From assembly GCA_022704925.1 (NCBI GenBank), contig JAKJFK010000024.1:1-13713 (forward strand): DNA of 13,713 nt, given 5' to 3'. The position numbers and the translations under genes are program-made. Each line of letters starts with the position of its first letter. The first letter of the stretch is position 1. Below, one piece after another: positions 1 through 6,676 of this stretch. The DNA comes from a candidate division TA06 bacterium. Its GTDB lineage: Bacteria > Ratteibacteria > UBA8468 > MWAK01. Below the pieces are notes generated by a model. That model searched no databases, was not told where the DNA came from, and saw nothing but the letters and a program-made list of their open reading frames with translations.

Positions 1-756
1 CGGGGCACCGCCATGACCATCGCCTATTACCTGGGCGGCCGGGTGGTCTTCGGTCCTTCCACCGTCTGGGTGGAACCGGTCATCCGGGACTGGTCGGACT
101 TTTCCCTTCGCTTCGATCCGAAAAATCCCTGGTGGCAGCACACGCTTCAATACCTGGAAAAGGCGGTCGCGCTAAGCCGGGGCCGCTTCCTGGTCTGTCT
201 GCCTGATTTCGGAGACGCCCTGACCACGCTGGCCCTGCTGCGCGGCACCGAAAATCTCCTGATGGACCTGATGGACAACCGTTCGGCGGTACTCCGGGCC
301 CGGGACCAGTTTCTGGAACTCTGGCCGGAGTTTCACCGGGCCTGCTGGGACATTTACCGCCGCCACCTGCCGGGTGACAACAGCTGGCTGCTCTGGGCGC
401 CGGGACGGACCTACGCCTGCCAATCGGACTTCAGCGCCATGATCTCCCCGGAACTTTTCCGGGAACTGGTGGTACCGGAAATCGAATTCCTGGGCGGTTA
501 CCTTGATTACATCGTCTGGCACCTGGACGGCCCGGAGATGATCAAACACCTTGATATCCTGCTCGATCTCCCCCAGATCAAGGCCATCCAGTGGGTACAC
601 GGCAGCGGTCACCCCAGCGTTTCGAACTGGCTGCCCCTGCTCAAAAGAATCCAGGCGAAAGGCAAGAGCCTTGTCCTCAGCTGCACCTACGGCGCCGAGG
701 AAAAGGACATCCTGGTCCGGGAACTGGATCCGGTCGGCCTTTATATAAGTTACTGA
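1..756 (+). CDS. URO-D superfamily protein (corrinoid methyltransferase-like), 5' partial
   Basis: The C-terminal part of a uroporphyrinogen decarboxylase-superfamily TIM-barrel protein. The frame is open to the window edge, and the first in-frame ATG (13) lies inside an apparent domain, so the true start is probably upstream. About 250 residues are visible against roughly 330-380 for the family. The resemblance rests on the C-terminal half: a 'WHLDGPEMIKHLDILLDLP' stretch, then 'IQWVHGSG', then a 'LPLLKRIQAKGKSL' helix leading to a final strand. This is the pattern of the methylcobamide:CoM methyltransferase-like and HemE-like members that act on methyl groups or corrinoids, rather than true HemE. 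No substrate can be assigned. The protein is probably cytoplasmic. It ends 19 bp before mnmG on the same strand and may be cotranscribed with it, with no obvious functional link. Confidence 0.8.
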   Translation, partial: RGTAMTIAYYLGGRVVFGPSTVWVEPVIRDWSDFSLRFDPKNPWWQHTLQYLEKAVALSRGRFLVCLPDFGDALTTLALLRGTENLLMDLMDNRSAVLRARDQFLELWPEFHRACWDIYRRHLPGDNSWLLWAPGRTYACQSDFSAMISPELFRELVVPEIEFLGGYLDYIVWHLDGPEMIKHLDILLDLPQIKAIQWVHGSGHPSVSNWLPLLKRIQAKGKSLVLSCTYGAEEKDILVRELDPVGLYISY

Positions 757-775
757 GGTCCGCCTCCACCCCCTC

Positions 776-2578
776 ATGACCCCGGATTTTGATGTCATCG
801 TGGTAGGCGCCGGCCATGCCGGGGCCGAAGCCGCACTGGCCGCCGCCGGTTCCGGCCTGACCGTCCTGGTGTTAACCCTGAACCTGGAAACGGTGGGCCA
901 GATGTCATGCAACCCGGCCATCGGGGGAGTGGCCAAGGGGCAGCTGGTGCGCGAAATCGATGCGCTGGGCGGCTGGATGGGCCTTTGGGCCGACCAAACC
1001 GGCATCCAGTTCCGCCTCCTGAACGCCGCCAGGGGACCGGCGGCCCGCAGTCCCCGCGCCCAGTGTGACCGCAAGGCTTACCGCACCCTGGTCCGCCGGA
1101 CGCTGGAAACGGCCGGCCGGATCACGCTCCGGCCCGAAATGGTCACCGGGATCATGGTTTCCAACGGCGCCGCCGTCGGAGTCAAAACCAGGTCCGGCCG
1201 GACCTGGCTGAGCCGGTCGGTCGTGGTCACCGCCGGCACCTTTCTCGCGGCCGTCCTGCACCAGGGAGAATCCGTCCGGCCGGGCGGCCGGATGGACGAA
1301 GAAACGGCCGAGGAGTTGAGCCGGTCACTCGCCGGGCTCGGGCTGGAAAAAAAACGCTTCAAGACCGGGACGCCGCCCCGGATCTCCGGCCGTTCAATCA
1401 ACCTGGCCGCCGTCACGCTCCAACCGGGTGACCGCGACCCGAAACCCTTTTCGTACCGGACCGAAAATTTTCACCCCCGGCAGCTCCCCTGTTACCTGAC
1501 CCGAACCAACGCCGAAACCAACCGGGTGGTCCGGGAAAATCTCCACCGGGCGCCGCTTTACACCGGGCAGATCCGGGGCACCGGCCCGCGTTACTGTCCT
1601 TCCCTGGAAGTAAAAGTCCGCCAGTTCCCGGAGAAGACCCGGCACCCCGTCTTCCTGGAGCCGGAAGGATACGACACCGACGAGGTCTATGTCAACGGCT
1701 TCGCCACCAGCCTTCCGGTTGACGTCCAGGAAAAGGCCCTGCGCACGGTGGCCGGCCTGGAGGAAGTCCGGGTGCTGCGCCACGGATACGCGGTCGAATA
1801 CGATTATTTTCCGCCCTGGCAGTTGAAACCGACCCTGGAGACCCGCCGGGTGGCCAATCTCTACCTGGCCGGCCAGGTCAACGGAACCAGCGGTTACGAG
1901 GAGGCGGCCGGGCAGGGTCTCCTGGCCGGAATCAACCTCACTTTAAAGCTGAAAAACCGGCCGCCCCTGGTCTTCTCGCGCAGCCAGGCCTACCTGGGCG
2001 TGCTGATAAGCGATCTGACCACCATGGACCTGCAGGAACCTTACCGGCTCTTCACCTCCCGGGCCGAGTACCGCCTCCTGCTGAGGGCTGACAATGCCGA
2101 TTTCCGGCTCATGGAAACCGGCTGGCAACTCGGCCTGATTGACGAACGAACCCGGCACCGGATGCTCCAGCAGCGGGAAGCGGTGACAGCGGAGCTCAAG
2201 CGGCTCCGGAAAACCTGCCTGCCCGGCCTGAAAGAAGCGGTTTCCCTGGAGCAGTACCTCCGCCGGCCGGAAAAGGCCTACCGGGACCTGGAAGAGATCG
2301 GCCAGGGACGCCGCCTTGAGGAAAGGGTCCGGGAAACCGTCGAAATCGAAACCAAGTATGCCGGTTACCTTGAACAGGACCGGGTCCTGGCCGAGCGGAT
2401 GGCCGCCGAAATGAAAATGCGGATACCGGAGAAGTTCGATTACGGCGCGCTAACCGGTCTTTCCTCCGAAGGGCGCGAAAAACTGGAAAAGTTCCGGCCG
2501 GAAACCCTGGAAGCGGCCCGCCGCCTCGACGGCCTGCGGGCCAGCGACCTGGCCCTCATCTTCCTGAGGCTGCGTTGA
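776..2578 (+). CDS. mnmG: tRNA uridine-5-carboxymethylaminomethyl(34) synthesis enzyme MnmG
   Basis: FAD-dependent MnmG (GidA), which with MnmE installs the cmnm5 group on wobble uridine 34 of certain tRNAs. The 600 residues are slightly shorter than the usual 620-630. Visible motifs, in order: the FAD-binding GxGxxG at residues 11-16 (GAGHAG); the CNPAIGG motif at 45-51; the GPRYCPSLE signature around Cys274, equivalent to the catalytic cysteine near position 277 of the E. coli enzyme; the second family signature GYEEAAGQGLLAGIN at about 373-387; the TSRAEYRLLLRADNAD block at 427-442; and the C-terminal MnmE-interacting helical domain (KYAGYLEQD near 527, then FDYGALTGLSSEGREKL). The start is ATG 776, with no close Shine-Dalgarno site, 19 bp after the preceding gene. 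Its TGA stop is shared with the TTG start of tsaE (TTGA overlap), indicating translational coupling. MnmE is not in the window. Confidence 0.97.
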   Translation: MTPDFDVIVVGAGHAGAEAALAAAGSGLTVLVLTLNLETVGQMSCNPAIGGVAKGQLVREIDALGGWMGLWADQTGIQFRLLNAARGPAARSPRAQCDRKAYRTLVRRTLETAGRITLRPEMVTGIMVSNGAAVGVKTRSGRTWLSRSVVVTAGTFLAAVLHQGESVRPGGRMDEETAEELSRSLAGLGLEKKRFKTGTPPRISGRSINLAAVTLQPGDRDPKPFSYRTENFHPRQLPCYLTRTNAETNRVVRENLHRAPLYTGQIRGTGPRYCPSLEVKVRQFPEKTRHPVFLEPEGYDTDEVYVNGFATSLPVDVQEKALRTVAGLEEVRVLRHGYAVEYDYFPPWQLKPTLETRRVANLYLAGQVNGTSGYEEAAGQGLLAGINLTLKLKNRPPLVFSRSQAYLGVLISDLTTMDLQEPYRLFTSRAEYRLLLRADNADFRLMETGWQLGLIDERTRHRMLQQREAVTAELKRLRKTCLPGLKEAVSLEQYLRRPEKAYRDLEEIGQGRRLEERVRETVEIETKYAGYLEQDRVLAERMAAEMKMRIPEKFDYGALTGLSSEGREKLEKFRPETLEAARRLDGLRASDLALIFLRLR

Positions 2579-3057
2579 AGATAAAAAAAATAACCGCTTC
2601 GCCGGGGAAGACCCGGGCGCTGGCGGCTGAACTGGCCGGAAAATTGAAAGGCGGAGAAATCATCTCCCTTGCCGGTCCGCTGGGCGCCGGAAAGACCGTC
2701 TTCGTTCAGGGCCTGGCCCGGGGGCTGGGGATACCTGAAAAGGAGGTGCGCAGCCCCTCCTTCGTCATCCTGAACGAATACTCCGGCCGGCTGCCCCTCT
2801 TCCACTTCGACTTCTACCGGCTCCGGACCGCCGCCGAATTGGCCAGCGTGCCCTTCCGGGAACGGCTGGCACAAAAAGGCGTGGTGGTGATGGAGTGGCC
2901 GGAACGGGCGGCCGGCCTTCTGCCGGCCGGACTGATCAGGGTTGAAATCAAGGTCCTGGACCGTGCCCGACGTGAAATCCGCATCGAAAAACCCGCCCCG
3001 GCTCAAAAACGCAGGCTTTCCACCGCCGCCCGAAAGTCGGGGGCCTTGAAAAGGTAG
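2575..3057 (+). CDS. tsaE: tRNA threonylcarbamoyladenosine biosynthesis ATPase TsaE
   Basis: TsaE (YjeE), the P-loop ATPase that works with TsaB and TsaD to form t6A at position 37 of ANN-decoding tRNAs. A Walker A motif GPLGAGKT lies at residues 34-41. It is followed by the family's RSPSFVILNEY switch region, the HFDFYRL block around residue 80-86, and the VVMEWPERA segment near 103-111. The 160 residues are close to the family norm of about 150. The start is TTG 2575, overlapping the mnmG stop, with a GAGG Shine-Dalgarno about 5 bases upstream. The last 18 codons lie over the 3' end of rpe on the opposite strand, so the basic tail (QKRRLSTAARKSG...) is probably not conserved. TsaB and TsaD are not in the window. 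Confidence 0.95.
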   Translation: MKIKKITASPGKTRALAAELAGKLKGGEIISLAGPLGAGKTVFVQGLARGLGIPEKEVRSPSFVILNEYSGRLPLFHFDFYRLRTAAELASVPFRERLAQKGVVVMEWPERAAGLLPAGLIRVEIKVLDRARREIRIEKPAPAQKRRLSTAARKSGALKR

Positions 3058-3647
3058 GTTCCGGCCACCAGGATATCGACCCCGGCCGCCGCGCAGCGCC
3101 GGCCGGTCTCGGGATTGACCCCGCCATCCACCTCGATCGCGAATTTCAACCCCCGCCGGCGGCGTTCCCCATCCAGGACCGTCACCTTTTCCAGGGAAGT
3201 CTCGATGAACTTCTGACCGCCGAAACCGGGCTGGACCGTCATGACCAGGACCTGGTCCACCAGGTGGATGAAGGGAAGCACCGGATCGGCCGGGGTCTCC
3301 GGGTTGACAACCAGCCCGGCCCTGACCCCGGCACCCCGGATTTCGGCCAGCAGTTTCTCCGGCCGGGCCGCCACCTCCAGATGAAAGAGAATCAAATCGC
3401 TTCCGGCCTTGATGAAGTTGGGCGCGTACCGGTCCGGATCGGTTATCATCAGGTGCACTTCGAAGGGAAGCCGGGTGTGCGGCCGCAGGCTCTCCACCAC
3501 CTGGGGGCCGACGGTCAGGTTGGGCACGAAGTGACCGTCCATGATATCCAGGTGCAGGAAATCAACCCCGGCCGATTCGGCCCGCCGGATCTCCTCGCCC
3601 AGCCGGGAAAAATCGGAGTTGAGAATGGAAGCCGAGATCTTGACCAT
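3003..3647 (-). CDS. rpe: Ribulose-phosphate 3-epimerase
   Basis: Interconverts ribulose-5-phosphate and xylulose-5-phosphate in the pentose phosphate pathway; a cytoplasmic metal-dependent (beta/alpha)8 barrel. From ATG 3647 the protein has 214 residues, normal for the family. Key residues are present: Ser7 in ISASILNSDF, metal ligands His32 and Asp34 in HLDIMDGHFVPN, His65 in FEVHLM, the flexible VQPGFGGQ loop at about 138-145, and catalytic Asp174 in EVDGGVN. The phosphate-binding C-terminal loop reads AGTYLF. I chose ATG 3647 because GAGGAG sits 4 bases upstream and the family N-terminus (MVKISASIL) begins there; an in-frame start at 3689 would only add an uncharacteristic tail. Its 3' end overlaps convergent tsaE by 55 bp, and it diverges from smpB. 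Confidence 0.96.
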   Translation of the reverse strand: MVKISASILNSDFSRLGEEIRRAESAGVDFLHLDIMDGHFVPNLTVGPQVVESLRPHTRLPFEVHLMITDPDRYAPNFIKAGSDLILFHLEVAARPEKLLAEIRGAGVRAGLVVNPETPADPVLPFIHLVDQVLVMTVQPGFGGQKFIETSLEKVTVLDGERRRRGLKFAIEVDGGVNPETGRRCAAAGVDILVAGTYLFKAPDFRAAVESLRF

Positions 3648-3662
3648 TTTGCTCCTCACGAC

Positions 3663-3684
3663 GGCCGCCCGACCGGGGCGGGCC
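3663..3684. other. GC-rich imperfect inverted repeat in the rpe leader
   Basis: GGCC-GCCC and GGGC-G-GGCC arms can fold into a short hairpin with a small bulge, between the smpB/rpe divergent promoter region and the rpe Shine-Dalgarno. It would lie in the 5' untranslated region of rpe. No T-run follows, so it is not a simple terminator. It may be only a consequence of high GC. Confidence 0.25.
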
Positions 3685-3708
3685 AACACGGAATCAGTTG
3701 ATTTGCGA

Positions 3709-3714
3709 TATAAT
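3709..3714 (+). promoter_or_regulatory. Consensus -10 box of the smpB promoter
   Basis: A perfect TATAAT lies in an AT-rich island (3701-3724) that stands out from the surrounding GC-rich DNA. No good -35 hexamer is found 16-18 bases upstream. Transcription would be expected to begin near 3720-3724, directly at the smpB ATG (3725), implying a leaderless or nearly leaderless mRNA. The same AT-rich island, read on the other strand, probably also contributes to the promoter of divergent rpe. Confidence 0.6.
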
Positions 3715-3724
3715 ATATTATCAT

Positions 3725-4180
3725 ATGGCCCGATCAGAGATTAAGAAAGCATCGATACTCAACCGGCGCGCTCATCATGATTACGAAATCATGGAAACGG
3801 TCGAGGCCGGCCTGGTTCTATCCGGGCCGGAGGTCAAATCGGTGCGGGCCGGCACCGCCTCGCTGGCCGAGGCCTTCGGCCGCGTTGACAGGGGGGAGGT
3901 CCACCTCTATAATATGTATATCGCCCCTTACGCTCCCAGCCGGGATGAGGGCGATCCGCGGCGGCCGAGAAAACTGCTGCTGCACCGGGCGGAAATCCGG
4001 AAACTGGAAGACGGCGTTCAGCACGGCCTGGCGATGATTCCCCTGCGCCTTTATTTCCGGAAGAACTGGGCCAAGGTGGAACTGGCCCTGGGCCGGGGTC
4101 GCCGCAAGTATGACAAGCGGGAACGGATCAAGACCCGTGAGGCGGAACGGGAGATTAAACGCGGACTCTCCCGACGCTGA
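3725..4180 (+). CDS. smpB: SsrA-binding protein SmpB
   Basis: SmpB binds the tRNA-like domain of tmRNA and delivers it to stalled ribosomes for trans-translation. From ATG 3725 it has 151 residues (family about 150-160). Visible are the N-terminal KKASILNRRAHHDYEI block, the oligonucleotide-binding core LSGPEVKSVRAG with SLAEAF, the LYNMYIAPY strand, the RPRKLLLHRAEI segment, LRLYFRKNWAKVELALGRGRRKYDKRE, and a basic C-terminal tail (REIKRGLSRR) that sits in the mRNA channel of the stalled ribosome. A TTG at 3698 is in frame, but it lies upstream of the -10 box and the family N-terminus starts at 3725. No Shine-Dalgarno is visible, in line with a leaderless mRNA. ssrA begins 16 bp after the stop, so RNA and protein partner are adjacent. 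Confidence 0.96.
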   Translation: MARSEIKKASILNRRAHHDYEIMETVEAGLVLSGPEVKSVRAGTASLAEAFGRVDRGEVHLYNMYIAPYAPSRDEGDPRRPRKLLLHRAEIRKLEDGVQHGLAMIPLRLYFRKNWAKVELALGRGRRKYDKRERIKTREAEREIKRGLSRR

Positions 4181-4196
4181 CTAAATATTAAAGAAA

Positions 4197-4536
4197 GGGG
4201 GCGAATCGATTCGACTGGAAGTCAAGTTGCGGATTGGAGCATGCCGAGTTTGGGGAAGGGCTCGTCAAAATCCCCAAAGAAACAACTGCCGAAACGGCAA
4301 ACTACCTGGCGGCCTAACCGTCGGGCTCCCCTCTGAAGGCCTGCGTTCAGGGGATGGAGAGGCAGCGGGCTGGTTTCTTCAATCTGTCTCGGGCTGAGGA
4401 AACGAGAAAAATCCGGGGCTAAGGAACGGCGATCCGGTGCCGGGGAGCGCCTGACCCGAAAAATAAAACTGGCAACAAGCATGTAGTGCCAACCGCTCTT
4501 ATTTCCAGGACGGGGGCTCGCTACCCCCCGCCTCCA
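4197..4536 (+). ncRNA. ssrA: Transfer-messenger RNA (tmRNA)
   Basis: One-piece tmRNA. The 5' GGGGGCG (4197-4203) pairs with 3' CGCCTCC (4529-4535), including a G3-U70 wobble, the identity element for alanyl-tRNA synthetase. CTGGAA (4215-4220) pairs with TTCCAG (4503-4508), the helix joining the tRNA-like and mRNA-like domains. Pseudoknot 1 is visible: CGAG/CTCG (4245-4248 with 4261-4264) interlocked with GGGGA/TCCCC (4252-4256 with 4271-4275). The conserved AAGCATGTAG of pseudoknot 4 is at about 4478-4487. The tag frame ends in LAA plus TAA. Two oddities: the T-loop reads CTCGCTA (4517-4523) instead of the TTCRANY form, and the bases after discriminator A4536 are CCG, so CCA is not encoded. 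It is probably transcribed with smpB or from a weak promoter at the end of smpB. Confidence 0.95.
4288..4317 (+). other. tmRNA proteolysis-tag reading frame
   Basis: Codons GCC to GCC followed by TAA encode AETANYLAA. The resume codon is placed at GCC 4288 because AACAACT precedes it, matching the ...AACT context before the resume codon in Bacillus tmRNA. The alanine charged on tmRNA would precede the tag. The terminal LAA is the signal read by ClpXP-type proteases. The end of the frame is certain; the exact resume position is likely but not proven. Confidence 0.85.
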
Positions 4537-4558
4537 CCGCGGCTCCCGCCGGAGCCTG

Positions 4559-4597
4559 AAAAAAGCGCCGGGGATAAACTTCCCCGGCGCTTTTTTG
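4559..4597. terminator. Bidirectional intrinsic terminator between ssrA and nrnA
   Basis: GCGCCGGGG (4566-4574) and CCCCGGCGC (4583-4591) form a 9-bp GC stem around an 8-base loop. It is flanked by A7 on the left and T6 on the right, so it works on both strands. It lies 23 bases beyond the tmRNA 3' end and 25 bases beyond the nrnA stop, closing both converging units. Confidence 0.93.
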
Positions 4598-4621
4598 TTT
4601 GAACCCGTCAAAACCAGGAAA

Positions 4622-5611
4622 TCAAGGCGCCCGTTCCTTTTCGCCGTGATGCGGCAACTGCTTTTTGACCTCGGCCAGCACCAGGTTCCGGGCCTCTTCG
4701 AAACCGGCCTCCAGGCTGCAGCCCGCCGCATTGCGGTGGCCGCCGCCGCCGAAGTGGGAGGCAACCCGCTGCACATCCAGGTCCCCCTTGGAACGCAGGT
4801 TGACCCGGGTCCGGTGGTCCGGAAGTTCCTTGAAAACGATGTTCACCCGGCTCCGGGCAATCACCCGGAGGTAATCGATGAAACTCTCGCTGTTGCTGTC
4901 GGAGGTCCCGGTCTCCTCGTACATCCGGCGGCTGACCCGGCAATAGGTGACCAGTCCGTTGCAGGCCTGCTTCAGGGTCTCCAGGCTGCGGGCCAGCAGC
5001 TTGAACGTCTTGAAGGGGACCTGTTCATAAGCCCCGGCCGCCACCTTCTCCGGATCGGCACCCAGCTCGATAAGATCGGCGGCATTGCGCAGGGTACGCG
5101 CAGTGGTCTGGAAGCGGAAAGAGGCTGTGTCGGTAAGGATGGCGGCATACAGGGCGGTGGCCATCTCCAGCGTAATCCGGGCCCCCGCGCCCTCGATCAG
5201 TTCGTAGATAACCTCCCCGCAGGCGGCGGCCTGGGGAATAACCAGGTTTACCGTTCCGTAGTTGCGGTTGTCAAAGTGGTGATCGATATTGAGGGCCGGG
5301 AGTCCCCGGGTCAGACGCTCGGTCCGGCCGGCCCGCTGGCGGCTGCTGCATTCCATGAAGACGGCCGCTTCAAAATCGTGGCGGGGACCGTAGTGATCAT
5401 GAAACTCGTCCAGCGTATAAATATGCTCGAAGCCGGGCAGGAACGAGAAGGCCTCCGGCGCCGGTTCATCGTTAACGATAATGGTATCCTTCCCCAGGTC
5501 GCGGAGAAAGAAGTAAAAGGCGATCTCGCTGCCGATGGCGTCGCCATCGGGCGCCAGGTGGCCGGTAATGATGAATGAACGGTAACTGTCAACGAATTTT
5601 AAGGGGTCCAT
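4622..5611 (-). CDS. nrnA: DHH/DHHA1 phosphoesterase, NrnA-like (nanoRNase / pAp phosphatase)
   Basis: A member of the NrnA family, which degrades 2-5 nt RNA fragments and dephosphorylates 3'-phosphoadenosine 5'-phosphate. The 329 residues match the family length. DHH domain: GHLAPDGDAIGS at 17-28, a second motif region FMECSS at 85-90, the DHH triplet at 110-112, and LTDTASFRF at 159-167. C-terminal DHHA1 domain: the glycine-rich substrate-binding FGGGGHRNAAG at about 287-297. In motif II a Glu (residue 87) stands where a metal-binding Asp is common. Start ATG 5611 lies within the 3' end of hflX (13-bp overlap), so the two are probably translationally coupled; no clear Shine-Dalgarno is seen. 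It is the last gene of the rplU-hflX-nrnA unit. Whether it acts on RNA, pAp or another nucleotide cannot be told from sequence. Confidence 0.9.
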   Translation of the reverse strand: MDPLKFVDSYRSFIITGHLAPDGDAIGSEIAFYFFLRDLGKDTIIVNDEPAPEAFSFLPGFEHIYTLDEFHDHYGPRHDFEAAVFMECSSRQRAGRTERLTRGLPALNIDHHFDNRNYGTVNLVIPQAAACGEVIYELIEGAGARITLEMATALYAAILTDTASFRFQTTARTLRNAADLIELGADPEKVAAGAYEQVPFKTFKLLARSLETLKQACNGLVTYCRVSRRMYEETGTSDSNSESFIDYLRVIARSRVNIVFKELPDHRTRVNLRSKGDLDVQRVASHFGGGGHRNAAGCSLEAGFEEARNLVLAEVKKQLPHHGEKERAP

Positions 5612-6675
5612 AATCTTTGGAAAATATCTTCCCTCAACCCGGGTATGCCCTCCCCAGTCCGCGCCGAAACCAGTCGCGCCTCCGGCAATTTCCTCGTCAA
5701 CCGCTCCCGGTCCGGGCCGTCCAGCTGATCAATCTTGTTCACGACCAGCAGGGCCGGCTGGCGGTCGGCCTTCACTTCGCTCATGACCTGGCAGGTTGTC
5801 CGGTAATGTTCAAACAGCAGCGGTGAGCCGCCGTCCAGGATCAGCAGGAGCAGGCGCGCCTCGCTCAGGCCTTCCAGCGTGGCGTGAAAAGCCGCCACCA
5901 GCGTGTGGGGAAGGTTGTGGACGAAACCCACCGTGTCGGTGATAACCGCGAACCGGTTCTGGCCCAGGTGCAGCCGGCGGCTGGTTGGGTCAACGGTGGC
6001 GAAGAGCTGGTCGGCCACCCGGGCGGCCGGCCGCCCGCAGAGAACGTTCAGGATCGAACTTTTACCGGCATTGGTGTATCCTACCAGCGCCACTTCCGGC
6101 AAGCCCCGGCTGCGCCGGAGTTCCCGGGTCCGCTGCCGCTGCTTCTTCAGCTTTCCGATCCGTTCGTCCAGGCGGCGGATGCTCTCCCGGATATGCCGGC
6201 GCTCCTCCTCCAGTTTCATCTCGCCCGGACCCCGGGTACCGATGCCGCCTCCCAGCCGGGAAAGAGCCGTTCCCCGTCCGGTCAGCCGGGAAAGCCGGTA
6301 ATTTTCGCGCGCCAGTTCGACCTGGAGTTTTCCCTCGGCACTCTTGGCGTGAAAAGAGAAGATGCGCAGGATAAGCGAAGTCCGGTCCAGGACCGGGATG
6401 CCCCAGGCCTCTTCCAGGTTGCGCTGCTGGACGGCCGAAAGATCGACGTTCAAAACCGCCGTTTTGCTTCCCGAATCCTTTACCCGCCCGGCGAACTCCG
6501 CCACCCGTCCCGAACCCAGGTAGGTGGATGGATTCGGTTCCCGAACCCTGAGAAATTGGCCGTCGGCGGCCTGGAGTCCGGCCGTCCGGCATAGGCTTTC
6601 CAGCTCCACCCGGGCCGCTTCGGCCGGGAAACCGTTCGGTCCTTCATCAAGTACCAGCAGGAACGCCGGGTTCAA
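5599..6675 (-). CDS. hflX: Ribosome-associated GTPase HflX
   Basis: HflX binds the large ribosomal subunit and splits stalled or hibernating 70S ribosomes. Numbering from TTG 6675 (358 residues): an N-terminal HflX domain with YLGSGRVAEF near 52-61, the glycine-rich linker RLGGGIGTRGPGE at about 140-152, a basic coiled-coil stretch rich in Arg/Glu/Lys, then the G domain with G1 GYTNAGKS (199-206), G2 TVDPTSR (about 227-233), G3 DTVGF (247-251), G4 NKID (313-316) and G5 SAR (337-339). TTG 6675 lies two bases beyond the rplU stop and has AGAAGG 6 bases upstream. An in-frame TTG at 6708 would overlap rplU by 32 bp and cannot be excluded. The order rplU-hflX-nrnA with short gaps or overlaps indicates an operon. 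Confidence 0.94.
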   Translation of the reverse strand: MNPAFLLVLDEGPNGFPAEAARVELESLCRTAGLQAADGQFLRVREPNPSTYLGSGRVAEFAGRVKDSGSKTAVLNVDLSAVQQRNLEEAWGIPVLDRTSLILRIFSFHAKSAEGKLQVELARENYRLSRLTGRGTALSRLGGGIGTRGPGEMKLEEERRHIRESIRRLDERIGKLKKQRQRTRELRRSRGLPEVALVGYTNAGKSSILNVLCGRPAARVADQLFATVDPTSRRLHLGQNRFAVITDTVGFVHNLPHTLVAAFHATLEGLSEARLLLLILDGGSPLLFEHYRTTCQVMSEVKADRQPALLVVNKIDQLDGPDRERLTRKLPEARLVSARTGEGIPGLREDIFQRLWTP

Positions 6676-6676
6676 G

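Noticed and set aside
172-1074. Long open frame on the minus strand (300 codons)
   Set aside because: It is antisense to the URO-D-like gene and the start of mnmG, both strongly supported. Its composition (Arg/Ala/Pro-rich, no motif) is typical of a shadow frame in GC-rich DNA.
3648-3689. 14-residue N-terminal extension of Rpe
   Set aside because: GAGGAG directly precedes ATG 3647, where the conserved MVKISASIL begins.
4155-4187. Possible separate ssrA promoter (TTAAAC ... TAAATA)
   Set aside because: The spacing between the hexamers is about 21 bases and both are weak; transcription from the smpB promoter explains ssrA without it.
4222-4776. 184-codon open frame on the minus strand across the tmRNA
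   Set aside because: The region is ssrA plus its terminator and the 3' end of nrnA. The frame has no recognisable protein features.
4595-5578. 327-codon open frame on the plus strand
   Set aside because: It is antisense to nrnA, which has all its motifs. The frame begins inside the terminator and shows no family resemblance.
5884-6594. 236-codon open frame on the plus strand
   Set aside because: Antisense to hflX, whose G1-G5 motifs are intact; no motif in the opposing frame.
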